Shown in pieces: positions 35,389 to 44,160 of a stretch of 64,000 nucleotides of DNA; position 1 is the first letter of the stretch; the number at the start of each line of letters is the position of its first letter. This DNA comes from Sulfurospirillum sp001602955 (GTDB lineage: Bacteria > Campylobacterota > Campylobacteria > Campylobacterales > Sulfurospirillaceae). The translations under genes and the position numbers were made by a program. Below the pieces are notes generated by a model. The model had not been told where the DNA came from. It was given only the letters and a program-made list of their open reading frames with translations, and did no database searches. The stretch covers positions 87,925 to 151,924 of the forward strand of contig LVAC01000006.1 of NCBI GenBank assembly GCA_001602955.1, given 5' to 3'.

Positions 35389-36173
35389 CGATGTTCCTTG
35401 TACAATTCTTCTTCAATAGCTATGCCGAACACGTCGGTATAGGATTTGTCGTGTTTTAAATTTTCCTGCATTGTAACCAATGCGCGCTGATAATCTTCTA
35501 TAATGAGATTGCCTTTTAAAAGCTCGTATTTTAAAAACAGCCAATAGGTATTGAGTACGTCGCTTTCGCAATACTCTTTGATTTTGCCGATTTCCCCCGC
35601 GTAATAAAGCTCCATCACTTGGTCGCCGTGGACGTCGTATTTTCCCGGAAGTCCCGCCATCGCGCAAACATGATCGAGTTTAAGTCCTCGAACCGCACCG
35701 AATTCGCACAAATGATCCATCACGTCCACGTGAAAGCGATCCGAATAGCGTGCGCGGTAATTTTCCCATTTATTTTTGTTTAACTCTTTGTTTTCCGCTT
35801 CAAAATACGCACTACATGTCAGGTTGTATTGCATCGCGCGAAGCATCAAAAGCGGCATATCGAAACTCCGTCCGTTAAAGCTGACCAATTTCGGATTTTT
35901 TTGGTTGATAAAATGGAGGAAATTTTTGACCATTTCATGCTCGTTTGCACCCTCGATGCTGCTGACTTTTCGGAACATTCCGAAATCGTCGGCAATCACC
36001 GCGGAAACGGCGACGATCTTGTGAAAAGGAAGCGGCAAAAACGAACTTCCGCTTTTTTCTTCTTGCTCTTTCATTGCTAACATCGAGACGCTATAATCGT
36101 CTCCTTCGTAGCCTAAAACGTTTCGAATCAGCGCGGCATCGGGAATCGTCTCTATGTCGAAGACGCAGATCAT
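35385..36173 (-). CDS. 3'-5' exonuclease, PolB-like DEDD family
   Basis: 262 aa with the DEDD signature: VFDIETIPD at residues 4-12 (D5, E7), SFNGRSFDMPLL near 100 (second Asp), and YCESDVLNTYWLF near 210 (last Asp). The family is the predicted exonuclease group related to the proofreading domain of family B DNA polymerases; its cellular role is not well defined. As the first - strand gene behind the divergent promoter region it heads the glycan operon, with no obvious link to sugar chemistry. It has an AAGGAG ribosome site. Confidence 0.82.
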   Translation of the reverse strand: MICVFDIETIPDAALIRNVLGYEGDDYSVSMLAMKEQEEKSGSSFLPLPFHKIVAVSAVIADDFGMFRKVSSIEGANEHEMVKNFLHFINQKNPKLVSFNGRSFDMPLLMLRAMQYNLTCSAYFEAENKELNKNKWENYRARYSDRFHVDVMDHLCEFGAVRGLKLDHVCAMAGLPGKYDVHGDQVMELYYAGEIGKIKEYCESDVLNTYWLFLKYELLKGNLIIEDYQRALVTMQENLKHDKSYTDVFGIAIEEELYKEHR

Positions 36174-36236
36174 TAAGTCTCTCCTTGGCTCGTTTTAGCT
36201 AAAATTTTAGCCTAATTTTACTATGAAAGTGATGAG
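36174..36236. promoter_or_regulatory. Divergent promoter region between the N-glycan and LOS operons
   Basis: A 63-base gap between the divergent starts of the exonuclease (-) and lpxL (+). It contains a perfect 14-bp palindrome GCTAAAATTTTAGC (36198-36211) that includes a TAAAAT -10-like box in either direction. The symmetry could be a regulator site or simply overlapping back-to-back promoters. Confidence 0.5.
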
Positions 36237-37127
36237 ATGCGAATTTACGTGGAATATGCCGTCGTTAAAAGTGTGCTCTTTTTAGCCAAGCTGCTTCCTA
36301 TAAGCGCAATTTACGGCTTGTTCAAACTCCTTGCGGCACTTTTTTTCAGACTCGAGCGTCGCCGACGTTCGCTAACGCTTAAAAACCTCGCGTTGGCATT
36401 TCCGGAGATGGAAGAATCCCGTCGCTTAGCATTGGCAAAAAAAGCATATGCCAGTGTCGGCACAACGCTTGCGGAAGTTTTACTGATGTACCATCGCCGT
36501 TTCGATATCGATGCGGCAGTCGAGAACTTCGACGAAGCACTTGAGGAGATCCACGCACGTTTTTCCGATAATCGTAAAGGCATTTTACTTTTGACCGCGC
36601 ATTTCGGGAATTGGGAACTCTTAGCCCATTTTCTAGCCAAACACGGTTATCCGATGGTCGTTATCGGACGAAGCGGTAACAACCGTTTGATCGAACAATA
36701 TATTACCGCACCGTTTCGAAGCCTCTACGGAAATGCGCTCGCCAACAAAAGCCAAGCGATAAACGCCATTTTACGCACGTTAAAAAACAAAGGTATCGCC
36801 GGTATGTTGATCGACCAAAAAGCAAGCGGTGCCAATAGCATCCAAGCCTCTTTTTTCGGACATCCCGCCGATACCGTAAGTTCCACCGCGCTCTTAAAAC
36901 GACGCTACGATCCGCCCGTCATACCGCTTTTTATGGCACGTCAAGCAAGCGGTCGCTACCGACTGATCATCGGTCGCGACGCCGAACTTTCTTTGAGCGA
37001 AGCGTGGGACGAAACGGAAAAAATCGCACGCTTAACCCAACACTACAACGATATTATCGAAGCAGTCGTGAGGGAGTATCCCGAACAGTGGTTTTGGATG
37101 CACAATCGCTGGAGGATTCGCCCGTGA
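36237..37127 (+). CDS. Lipid A biosynthesis late acyltransferase (LpxL/HtrB/WaaM)
   Basis: 296 aa inner-membrane acyltransferase that adds a secondary fatty acyl chain to lipid A. One N-terminal hydrophobic helix (about 8-32), the catalytic HxxxxE as H122 in LLTAHFGNWELLAHF, the IGRSGNNRLIEQY box, LIDQKASGAN near 195 and a C-terminal EQWFWMHNRWRIRP end are typical. Which position is acylated cannot be told. It opens the + strand LOS operon, as waaM does in Campylobacter. Confidence 0.9.
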   Translation: MRIYVEYAVVKSVLFLAKLLPISAIYGLFKLLAALFFRLERRRRSLTLKNLALAFPEMEESRRLALAKKAYASVGTTLAEVLLMYHRRFDIDAAVENFDEALEEIHARFSDNRKGILLLTAHFGNWELLAHFLAKHGYPMVVIGRSGNNRLIEQYITAPFRSLYGNALANKSQAINAILRTLKNKGIAGMLIDQKASGANSIQASFFGHPADTVSSTALLKRRYDPPVIPLFMARQASGRYRLIIGRDAELSLSEAWDETEKIARLTQHYNDIIEAVVREYPEQWFWMHNRWRIRP

Positions 37128-38017
37128 GGATTCTCATTTTAAGCGACTCCCGAAAAGGGCATCTCAACCAATCCGTCGCATTTGCCGAATACCTTGAAGC
37201 GCATTACGATATTCTTCCCGTTGCCTTTACATGTCGCACGCTGAAACTGCTCTCGTACGTGCTTGATTTTTTCAAAATTTACACGCTTTGGCTTTTTAAA
37301 AATCTTGAGCCGCTTCATCAAACCTACGATCTGATCGTCTCGGCAGGCTCTGGAACCTATTATGCGAACAAAACGCTTGCGCGCGCCCTCAACATCAAAT
37401 CCGTCACGATGATGCTTCCGCAAGGTTACCGTTACGACTTCGATCTTATTTTTGCACAAGAACACGATCATCCGCCACGACGGACGAACATTGTCGTGCT
37501 TCCGGCAAATTTTAGCCGTCCAAGGCCGCAAGGTCTGTTCACGCCGAAAGCTCCGTCCGTGGGTATCGTTATCGGCGGAGACAACGCTCTTTTGAAAATG
37601 AACAAAGAGCGTCTCAAAAACCAACTCGACGCTATCTTTCAACGCTTTCAAGGCTACGAAATCGCGCTAACGACATCCCCTCGAACCTCCAAAGAGATCG
37701 AAGCCTTAGTCGAAAGTTATCCCTTTGCCTACCGCGTCATTTTTTCCCAAACACCCATCAACCCGATCGCCGACTTTTTGGAGCATTGCGAAGTCGTGTT
37801 TATCACGATCGACTCCACGTCGATGATCAGCGAAGCGATCGGTTACGGTACGTCTTGCGTTGAAGTGTTGCCGCTCGACGAAGTAAAAAACACTAAATTT
37901 TTTGCCATGGCTCAAAACCTTGAGCAAGAAGGATACTTGCACCTGTTTGACGGTACGGTTGCACGCCGCAACCGTAAAATCGACTTTAAACGCTACGCGC
38001 AGGAGATCGGTAAATGA
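37124..38017 (+). CDS. ELM1/GtrOC1-family putative glycosyltransferase
   Basis: 297 aa GT-B-like protein: N-terminal RILILSDSRKGHLNQSVAFAE, then LIVSAGSGTYYANK near residue 85, VGIVIGGDNALLKM near 148 and VVFITIDSTSMISEAIGYG near 225. Proteins of this family are linked to outer-core LPS/LOS synthesis in bacteria and are relatives of plant ELM1. The GTG at 37124 overlaps the lpxL stop (GTGA) with GGAGG upstream; a longer frame from 37004 reads through lpxL and lacks support. Confidence 0.8.
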   Translation: MRILILSDSRKGHLNQSVAFAEYLEAHYDILPVAFTCRTLKLLSYVLDFFKIYTLWLFKNLEPLHQTYDLIVSAGSGTYYANKTLARALNIKSVTMMLPQGYRYDFDLIFAQEHDHPPRRTNIVVLPANFSRPRPQGLFTPKAPSVGIVIGGDNALLKMNKERLKNQLDAIFQRFQGYEIALTTSPRTSKEIEALVESYPFAYRVIFSQTPINPIADFLEHCEVVFITIDSTSMISEAIGYGTSCVEVLPLDEVKNTKFFAMAQNLEQEGYLHLFDGTVARRNRKIDFKRYAQEIGK

Positions 38018-39099
38018 AAATCGTCCAACTGCTTCCCGAACTCAACGAAGGCGGCGTAGAGCGAGGGGTCGTAGAACTCTCACGCGAATTGATCAAACGC
38101 GGATTTGAAAGCGTCGTCATCAGCAACGGCGGTCGTTTGGTCGAACGATTAGAGCGTGAAGGAAGCGTACATGTCAAAGTCGACGTCTGCTCAAAAAACC
38201 CCATCAGTGCGCCGTGGCGCATCTTTGTGTTGTACCGTACCTTGAAAAAAATACGCCCCGATCTTTTACATGTCAGAAGTCGCGTACCGGCGTGGATGGT
38301 CTTTTTCGCCAATCGCTTTTTACGCCTTCCCGTCGTCTCAACCGTTCACGGCTTTAACTCCGTCGGATTTTACAGTTCGATCATGACCAAAACCGATCAC
38401 GTGATTTGCGTTAGCGGCGCGATCAAAGACTTTATTCAAACACACTACGGCGTTCCCGATGAAAAAATAAGCGTCATCCCAAGGGGTATCGATCTTACGG
38501 TTTTTAATCCTTCAACGGTCGATCGATCGTTTATCGAAGCGTTTCAAACGCGCTTTAATCTTCACGATCGCTTCGTCGTCTCGACGGTCGGACGCATTAC
38601 ACAACTCAAAGATTTGGAAACGTTTATCCGAGCCGTTGCGATTCTTAAAAAAGAGATTCCCAACATCGTCGGACTCGTTATCGGAGGTATCCGCGAAGAT
38701 AAACACGCCTATGCCGCGTCGCTTCAGGATCTTTGTGCATCGCTGGAACTTGACGATACGGTGTTATTTTGCGGAAGCTCCAATAACGTAGCGGAAATTT
38801 ACGCCCTAAGCGACGTTACGCTCAGCTGCTCCAAAAAACCCGAAAGTTTCGGAAGAAGCGTCGCCGAAGCGATCGCCATGAACACGCCGGTCGTCGCCAC
38901 GCGTCACGGCGGCGTTTTAGACATCGTTCAAGAAGGCGTAAACGGCTACTTTTCCGCCATCGAAGACGCGCAGGATTTGGCGCAAAAAATAACACAAGCA
39001 AAAGAGTTAAGCTTTGATGGGTATACTTACGTAAAATGCCATTTTTCGTTAGATCAAATGGTCGAAAAAACAATAGGTGTCTATCAAAAACGACTATGA
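38014..39099 (+). CDS. Family 4 glycosyltransferase (GT-B)
   Basis: 361 aa retaining glycosyltransferase: acceptor-domain IVQLLPELNEGGVERGVVEL with the Gly loop, VISNGGRLVERLE, VIPRGIDLTVFNP linker, then the donor domain with TVGRITQLKDLETFI and the EX7E motif KPESFGRSVAEAIAMNTPVVA near residue 275. Probably extends the LOS core. Overlaps the preceding stop by 4 bases and the next gene by 4. Two KACATGTM sites (38169, 38268) are read His-Val. Donor unknown. Confidence 0.88.
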   Translation: MKIVQLLPELNEGGVERGVVELSRELIKRGFESVVISNGGRLVERLEREGSVHVKVDVCSKNPISAPWRIFVLYRTLKKIRPDLLHVRSRVPAWMVFFANRFLRLPVVSTVHGFNSVGFYSSIMTKTDHVICVSGAIKDFIQTHYGVPDEKISVIPRGIDLTVFNPSTVDRSFIEAFQTRFNLHDRFVVSTVGRITQLKDLETFIRAVAILKKEIPNIVGLVIGGIREDKHAYAASLQDLCASLELDDTVLFCGSSNNVAEIYALSDVTLSCSKKPESFGRSVAEAIAMNTPVVATRHGGVLDIVQEGVNGYFSAIEDAQDLAQKITQAKELSFDGYTYVKCHFSLDQMVEKTIGVYQKRL

Positions 39100-40223
39100 T
39101 ACAAACTTACATGTTAAAACTCTTGACGATTAGAACCCTTTTATCGGTACGTTACCGCATTATTGCATGTGCTCAAAAGCTTTTATTTTCTTCTAAAATG
39201 CCTGTCTCAAAAATCTTAATACATCGCATCGGAACATTCGGTGATTCCATCGTCACGCTTCCGGCACTTTCGATCATACGTCGGCACTATCCTCACGCGC
39301 AACTCGATTTTGTTACGACGTATGCAACCCCTTTAAACCTTTCGACGATTGTACGGAAAGATTTTTTTTCGAAAATCTATCTGATTCAAAAACAAAACCG
39401 TAAAAAGGAACTCAAAGCCTTAAAACACGAACATTACGATCTTTACATTGAGCTTCCCCAAAACTACGGACTCATTAAGACCTTACGCAATATGCTGGTC
39501 GTTCGTTTTTTGCTAGGGATCAAAAATGCTTTCGGATGGGATGAAGGTATGTCCAAGCTCTTTGTGAAAGAGCAATTAACGTACGCACCTCCTTTGCGCG
39601 AAAGTGAACGCTTTGTACGAAACTTAGCGCGCAACGCTATTACGGGAACGCCTGATTATCCTTTGCAGATCGAAGCTCCTTCTGCCGAACTACTCACACT
39701 TTTTCAAACACCGCACAAGGTGGTTGCCTTTGTCATCGGAACCAACGTTCCTGCCAACAAATGGCCGCTTTCTTCTTGGCGGTCGTTGGCGGTTGCTTTA
39801 TGCAAAGAAGGCTTTAGCGTAGCGGTTATTGGAGGAGAACAAGAGAAGCAAGACGCACATAAAATTATTGCCGATTTGGATCGCGCCTATACTTTTTGCG
39901 GACAATTTTCGATTGCGCAAAGTGCCGGATTTTTACAAACGTGTACGGCGGCGGTTTGCCACGATACCGGAGCGATGCATTTATGCTATGCCGTTCATAC
40001 GCCCTTAGTTGCACTTTTTAGCTCTCGACAACTCGCTTCAAAATGGTTTCCGCCCGAAAAAGGAAACGCCGTTTTGATGCAAATTCTTTCTTGTTCGGGC
40101 TGTTTTCGTAAACAATGCGAGAATAATCTTTGCTTAAAAGAAATTACCCCTGACGCCGTAGAACGACAACTGCACGAACTGTTAAAGGAGATTGATGAAA
40201 ATAGTCCATGTCGCAAGCTTTAA
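39096..40223 (+). CDS. Family 9 glycosyltransferase (heptosyltransferase-like)
   Basis: 375 aa. GT9 features: ILIHRIGTFGDSIVTLPALSII near residue 40 (the G-x-x-GD-x-x-x-x-P pattern), YDLYIELPQNYG, VAFVIGTNVPANKWPLSSW near 213 and a C-terminal AVCHDTGAMHLCYAVHTPLVALF with donor-binding residues. Heptosyltransferases I-III of LPS inner core belong here; the heptose operon lies 5 kb away. This is the only GT9 gene in the window. The final 30 codons hold a Cys-rich stretch CSGCFRKQCENNLC. Start chosen at the ATG overlapping the GT4 stop. Confidence 0.85.
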   Translation: MIQTYMLKLLTIRTLLSVRYRIIACAQKLLFSSKMPVSKILIHRIGTFGDSIVTLPALSIIRRHYPHAQLDFVTTYATPLNLSTIVRKDFFSKIYLIQKQNRKKELKALKHEHYDLYIELPQNYGLIKTLRNMLVVRFLLGIKNAFGWDEGMSKLFVKEQLTYAPPLRESERFVRNLARNAITGTPDYPLQIEAPSAELLTLFQTPHKVVAFVIGTNVPANKWPLSSWRSLAVALCKEGFSVAVIGGEQEKQDAHKIIADLDRAYTFCGQFSIAQSAGFLQTCTAAVCHDTGAMHLCYAVHTPLVALFSSRQLASKWFPPEKGNAVLMQILSCSGCFRKQCENNLCLKEITPDAVERQLHELLKEIDENSPCRKL

Positions 40224-41214
40224 TTATCTCAAAGACGGGCAAAGCTATTATGCTACCGATTATAAAATCCAGCAAGGCTTAATTCGTAACGGGCACTTTG
40301 TCTATCCTTTCAGCTATCGAGACACGGCGCGATGCGGTAATATCTTCGGTTCCAAGCGATGGGGGATCGGCAAAACAAATCGCCGACTAATTGAAACATG
40401 TAAAAATATTGCCCCGGACCTTTTACTGCTTTCTCATGCCGAACTGATCAGCGGTGAAACGTTGGAACAGATTCGTCTTTTATTGCCGAATATTAAAATT
40501 GCTATGTGGTTTGTCGATCCGCTTTGGATTCAGCACCATTGTTTAAACATTCAATCTAAAATTGACTCTTTGGACGTTTTTTTTGCAACGACAAGCGGCA
40601 CGCCGTTAAAAGCATTCAAACGCCCCCGTAACCGCGTCGCTTATTTTCCCAATATTGCCGATGCTTCCATCGAAACTGCCCAATGCTTCGCGCATAGCGA
40701 CCTTTCGATCGATTTTCTTTTTTGCGGCAGAGACTATAAAGAACCCGAGCGTCAAGCTTTTTTAGTAGAACTTGAAAAAAGCCTCTCTTTTTGCAACGCA
40801 CAATTTTTCGGTTGTTTAGGAAAACCGTTGATTTTTGGAGATGCGTATACGTCACAATTATCCCAAGCCAAAATGGGATTAAGCTACAATCGCCGCAACG
40901 ACGTCGATCTTTACATGTCAGATCGTATCGTACAACTTACGGGAAACGGTATTTTGACGTTTTCACCTAAAGTTCCCGATATGGAGCTTTTATACACGCA
41001 TGAAGAGGTCGTTTATTTCGACTCGTCGGAAGAGTTACATGCCAAACTCCGCTATTTTCATACACACGATCAAGAACGCCGAAATATCGCACAAAAAGGT
41101 TGGGAAAAAACCCACCGAAGCTTTAACGGCGAAAGAATTACACGTTATATGATTGAGACGATTTTTGATCGTCCTTTGAGTGAAAATTACGAATGGCAAA
41201 ATGAGAGGTTTTAA
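40195..41214 (+). CDS. CgeB-like glycosyltransferase
   Basis: 339 aa GT-B-like protein. The C-terminal part matches the CgeB/Glyco_trans_1_2 pattern: MGLSYNRRNDVDLYMSDRIVQ, TGNGILTFSPKVPDMELLY, EEVVYFDSSEELHAKLRYF, then a final helix with RRNIAQKGWEKTH. The N-terminal half (KIVHVASFNYLKDGQSYY) is a typical acceptor domain. ATG at 40195 has AAAGGAG four bases before it; the preceding gene's end is overlapped by 29 bases. Likely an LOS outer-core transferase; specificity unknown. Confidence 0.75.
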   Translation: MKIVHVASFNYLKDGQSYYATDYKIQQGLIRNGHFVYPFSYRDTARCGNIFGSKRWGIGKTNRRLIETCKNIAPDLLLLSHAELISGETLEQIRLLLPNIKIAMWFVDPLWIQHHCLNIQSKIDSLDVFFATTSGTPLKAFKRPRNRVAYFPNIADASIETAQCFAHSDLSIDFLFCGRDYKEPERQAFLVELEKSLSFCNAQFFGCLGKPLIFGDAYTSQLSQAKMGLSYNRRNDVDLYMSDRIVQLTGNGILTFSPKVPDMELLYTHEEVVYFDSSEELHAKLRYFHTHDQERRNIAQKGWEKTHRSFNGERITRYMIETIFDRPLSENYEWQNERF

Positions 41215-41846
41215 TGCTAAGTACCTTCTGGAATAAACTGATCGTATATTGGAAATTGAAGCATTCTTTTCTTTGCGTTAAAGGAAAAGCAAAAATTCGT
41301 ATCAAAAAAGGAGCTTCGGTAACGCAGCGTACGCAAGGAAAGCTGATTGTCGGTTACGGCGACGGTGCTATCGCTCGATTTACGCATACGGGATGTAATA
41401 TCAATTTAATGCAACACAGCCGACTCGTTTTAAACGGCAACAGTAAAATAGGATTGGGAAGTGCCTTAACCCTTGAAGAAGGAGCCGTCTTCGAAATAGG
41501 TAACAGCACGTACATCAGTGCCGGAGCGACTCTTCGTTCCGCCCAAAAAATTTCAATCGGCGATCAGTGTGCTATTTCATGGAATGTCACGATTTTAGAC
41601 AGTGATTTTCATGAATATACCTTAGAAGACGGCAGTCTCTCCGTTAAAACCAAAGAGGTAAAAATCGGTAATAATGTCTGGATCGGTAATAACGTCTTGA
41701 TTTTAAAAGGCGTCACTATCGGCGATAATGCCATTATTGCGGCAGGAAGCGTCGTGACCAAAAGCGTACCGCACGGAACGATCGTTGCAGGTAATCCCGC
41801 TAAAATTATCAAAAGCGGCGTCACGCCGATGAACTTAAAGTTTTAA
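41214..41846 (+). CDS. Hexapeptide-repeat acyltransferase
   Basis: 210 aa left-handed beta-helix protein with isoleucine-hexapeptide repeats from about residue 85, e.g. VFEIGNSTYISAGATLRS, ISIGDQCAISWNVTI, VKIGNNVWIGNNVLI, VTIGDNAIIAAGSVVTKSVP, and the common end IVAGNPAKIIKSG. The catalytic His is likely in DSDFHEYTLED. It probably O- or N-acetylates a sugar of the LOS. A role as the missing acetyltransferase for the FdtB product is possible but it lies in the other operon. Starts within the TAATG of the preceding stop. Confidence 0.85.
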   Translation: MLSTFWNKLIVYWKLKHSFLCVKGKAKIRIKKGASVTQRTQGKLIVGYGDGAIARFTHTGCNINLMQHSRLVLNGNSKIGLGSALTLEEGAVFEIGNSTYISAGATLRSAQKISIGDQCAISWNVTILDSDFHEYTLEDGSLSVKTKEVKIGNNVWIGNNVLILKGVTIGDNAIIAAGSVVTKSVPHGTIVAGNPAKIIKSGVTPMNLKF

Positions 41847-41848
41847 TC

Positions 41849-42955
41849 ATGCTCAATACGCTCAAACAAAAATTTCGCACATGGCGATTACACCGAGAAA
41901 ATGCTCTCTACGAAAAAGCCTATATTCAAAAATTCGGTCCGTTGCCGCCTTTTGAGACTTTTGTAATCCACGAGAACACATTTTCAAGACGTCGCTTGAA
42001 TATTATCTATCTTACGTCGTACGACGGTACGTTTAGTATTAATAACACGTATTTGCCGTTGCAAGAATTAGGTACCGTCTTTCGTTTTGAAATGGATCCG
42101 CAAGACGATCGAAAACAGTGGTACGCCCAAAAAGAAGCAATTAATCGCCAAATGGTGCGTTTCGTACAAGAAACCATGGCTCAACATACAATCGACGTTA
42201 TCGTATGTTATCTATCGGGAAGAACGCTCACGCAAGCAACTTTGGACTTTTTTAAAACGCTCAACGTACCTATTATCAACGAAAGTTTGGATGACGAACG
42301 CAAATTCAAAAGCCGTAAAGGGCCTGATGGAAGGTATCGCGGTATGAGCGAGATTTGTTCTTATTTTGACGTATCGCTGACCACGTCAAAAAGTGCTCTT
42401 ATCAAATACGTCGTTGAAGGAGGCAAGGTTCTTTACAAACCGTATGCCGCCAATCCGTTAATTTATAAAAAGCTAGGACTTGAAAAAAAATACGATGTCG
42501 TTTTTATCGGAGCAAACTACGGAACCCGCCCGACGTATATCACGTATTTGCGCCAAAACGGCATTTCGGTTGTAACCAAAGGTTCGGGCTGGGAAGAAGG
42601 GAACGCAACACCCGATGAAATGATTGTGCTCTTTAATCAAGCCAAAATTATTTTGGGCTTTGCCGGAGTCGGTATCAATGACGATATTTTTATCTTAAAG
42701 GGGCGAGATTTTGAAGCTCCGCTAACCGGTTCATTCTATATCACCCAACGCCATTCGGAATTGGAAGAATATTTCGTCTTGGGAAAAGATATTGAAACGT
42801 ATGCAACCAAAGAAGAACTTCTTGAAAAAGTGCGTTATTTTTTATCACATGAGAACGAACGAGAAACCGTTGCACGCAATGGATTTGACACATGCCTTCA
42901 TCACTATACGGCAAAAGCCGCTTACGAAAAAATTTTAGGATACTTAGGCTTATGA
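41849..42955 (+). CDS. CgeB-like glycosyltransferase
   Basis: 368 aa. N-terminal domain with IIYLTSYDGTFSINNTYLP and VIVCYLSGRTLTQATLDFF; C-terminal domain with YDVVFIGANYGTRPTYITYL, KIILGFAGVGINDDIFILKG, and the CgeB-type ending ETYATKEELLEKVRYFL followed by ERETVARNGF. It shares the same C-terminal plan as the gene at 40195-41214. Presumably another LOS or outer-core transferase. The start has weak spacing two bases behind the acyltransferase stop; the stop overlaps the ligase start by 4 bases. Confidence 0.73.
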   Translation: MLNTLKQKFRTWRLHRENALYEKAYIQKFGPLPPFETFVIHENTFSRRRLNIIYLTSYDGTFSINNTYLPLQELGTVFRFEMDPQDDRKQWYAQKEAINRQMVRFVQETMAQHTIDVIVCYLSGRTLTQATLDFFKTLNVPIINESLDDERKFKSRKGPDGRYRGMSEICSYFDVSLTTSKSALIKYVVEGGKVLYKPYAANPLIYKKLGLEKKYDVVFIGANYGTRPTYITYLRQNGISVVTKGSGWEEGNATPDEMIVLFNQAKIILGFAGVGINDDIFILKGRDFEAPLTGSFYITQRHSELEEYFVLGKDIETYATKEELLEKVRYFLSHENERETVARNGFDTCLHHYTAKAAYEKILGYLGL

Positions 42956-44157
42956 GATCGGTACTGTATTATGCTTCACTGGAAAACGCCATTCGCTTTT
43001 TCTTATCTGTTTTTATTCTTTTTATTCCCATGAAAACGGCGATATACCCTATTAGTTACAGTTTATTCCTCTTTTTTAGCGGAATTTATTTTTACAAAAA
43101 TAGCCTCTTTTTTTCTTTTAAAGACTTTGTCATCACCTATCAAAAGCTCCTGATCGCATTTGGACTTGTCATTGCGTCTATGGTGACATCAAACCTTTTA
43201 AGTCCTTATGTTTCGTTTGGCTCCTGGAAAATTATTTTTGAATACGTCGTTCGTTATTTTTTACTTTTCGTCGTCTTAATCGTGCTTTATCAAAATGCCG
43301 TTATTTCGAAGCGCTTTTTGCTCATTTCGATTTTATGTGCCTTGTCGATTCAAGGTATCGACGGGCTCTATCAAGCCATTAGCGGTATCGATTTCATTCG
43401 AGGGCATTTGGGATCGATCGCCGGTGAGGGTATGAATGGGGGAATCCGTGCGGCAATGTTTCACCGCAATACGTTTGGGCTTTTTATGGCAATAGGTATC
43501 ACATTATCGACACTTTTGTTAATTTTCGAAAACGATCTTTCCCCTAAACATTATCAAACACTCTTTTTAAGCATCACTATACCGTTTTTCATTTTCGGGT
43601 TGTTATTCAGTTATTCCCGCTCCGCATGGGTTTTTTGCACCGTTTTTTTAGCGATCTATCTTTTCAAAGAATACAAACGATTGACCTACAAACACTACGC
43701 GTTATTGCTGATACTCATTGTATCGATCGTTTGCTTTTTCCTTTACTTTGATACGCTTTTTTTACGATTCGTACAACTCATTCACCTCAATTCAAGCGAT
43801 CGCGACATTATATGGCTGGATAGTATCCGCTTAATTCAAGCACATCCGATAGTCGGCTACGGATTGATGAGTTACCAAAAAATTGCTTCACAAAATACGT
43901 TCAGCGTACACAATAGCTTCTTGGAAATTATGCTGTTTTTGGGTATTGTCGGTTTCGCGGCTTTCTCTTTTTTACTTTACGTCGCCTTAGAAAAAATCGT
44001 TCAAATCAAAAATTCCGTTTTATTGGCTTTTTTTGTCGCGTTTTTAGTCGTTAGCCAGTTTGATCATAGTATTATCAGCAATGCACCTATGCTCTCGGCA
44101 CTCTCGTTGTTCGCATTTTTTATTTTTGCACAAAAGAGCGAACCGGCACCGCGTTAA
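42952..44157 (+). CDS. O-antigen ligase-like membrane protein (WaaL/Wzy family)
   Basis: 401 aa with about eleven to twelve hydrophobic helices and a larger periplasmic loop around GIRAAMFHRNTFGLFMAIGI and LNSSDRDIIWLDSIRLI, followed by HPIVGYGLMSYQK and FSVHNSFLEIMLFLG, the motifs of the O-antigen ligase family. WaaL joins lipid-linked polymer to core; Wzy polymerases share the same fold, so function cannot be separated by sequence alone. It is the last gene of the + strand LOS operon and converges on the GT10 gene with three bases between stops. Confidence 0.82.
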   Translation: MRSVLYYASLENAIRFFLSVFILFIPMKTAIYPISYSLFLFFSGIYFYKNSLFFSFKDFVITYQKLLIAFGLVIASMVTSNLLSPYVSFGSWKIIFEYVVRYFLLFVVLIVLYQNAVISKRFLLISILCALSIQGIDGLYQAISGIDFIRGHLGSIAGEGMNGGIRAAMFHRNTFGLFMAIGITLSTLLLIFENDLSPKHYQTLFLSITIPFFIFGLLFSYSRSAWVFCTVFLAIYLFKEYKRLTYKHYALLLILIVSIVCFFLYFDTLFLRFVQLIHLNSSDRDIIWLDSIRLIQAHPIVGYGLMSYQKIASQNTFSVHNSFLEIMLFLGIVGFAAFSFLLYVALEKIVQIKNSVLLAFFVAFLVVSQFDHSIISNAPMLSALSLFAFFIFAQKSEPAPR

Positions 44158-44160
44158 AAA

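Noticed and set aside
37139..37651. A 170-codon - strand frame inside the ELM1-like gene
   Set aside because: Antisense to a gene with conserved glycosyltransferase motifs; no homologous motif in the frame itself.
42952..44157. The ligase-like gene as a Wzy polymerase for the N-glycan
   Set aside because: It closes the LOS operon on the other strand, and ligases and polymerases share motifs; I kept the neutral ligase/Wzy family call.
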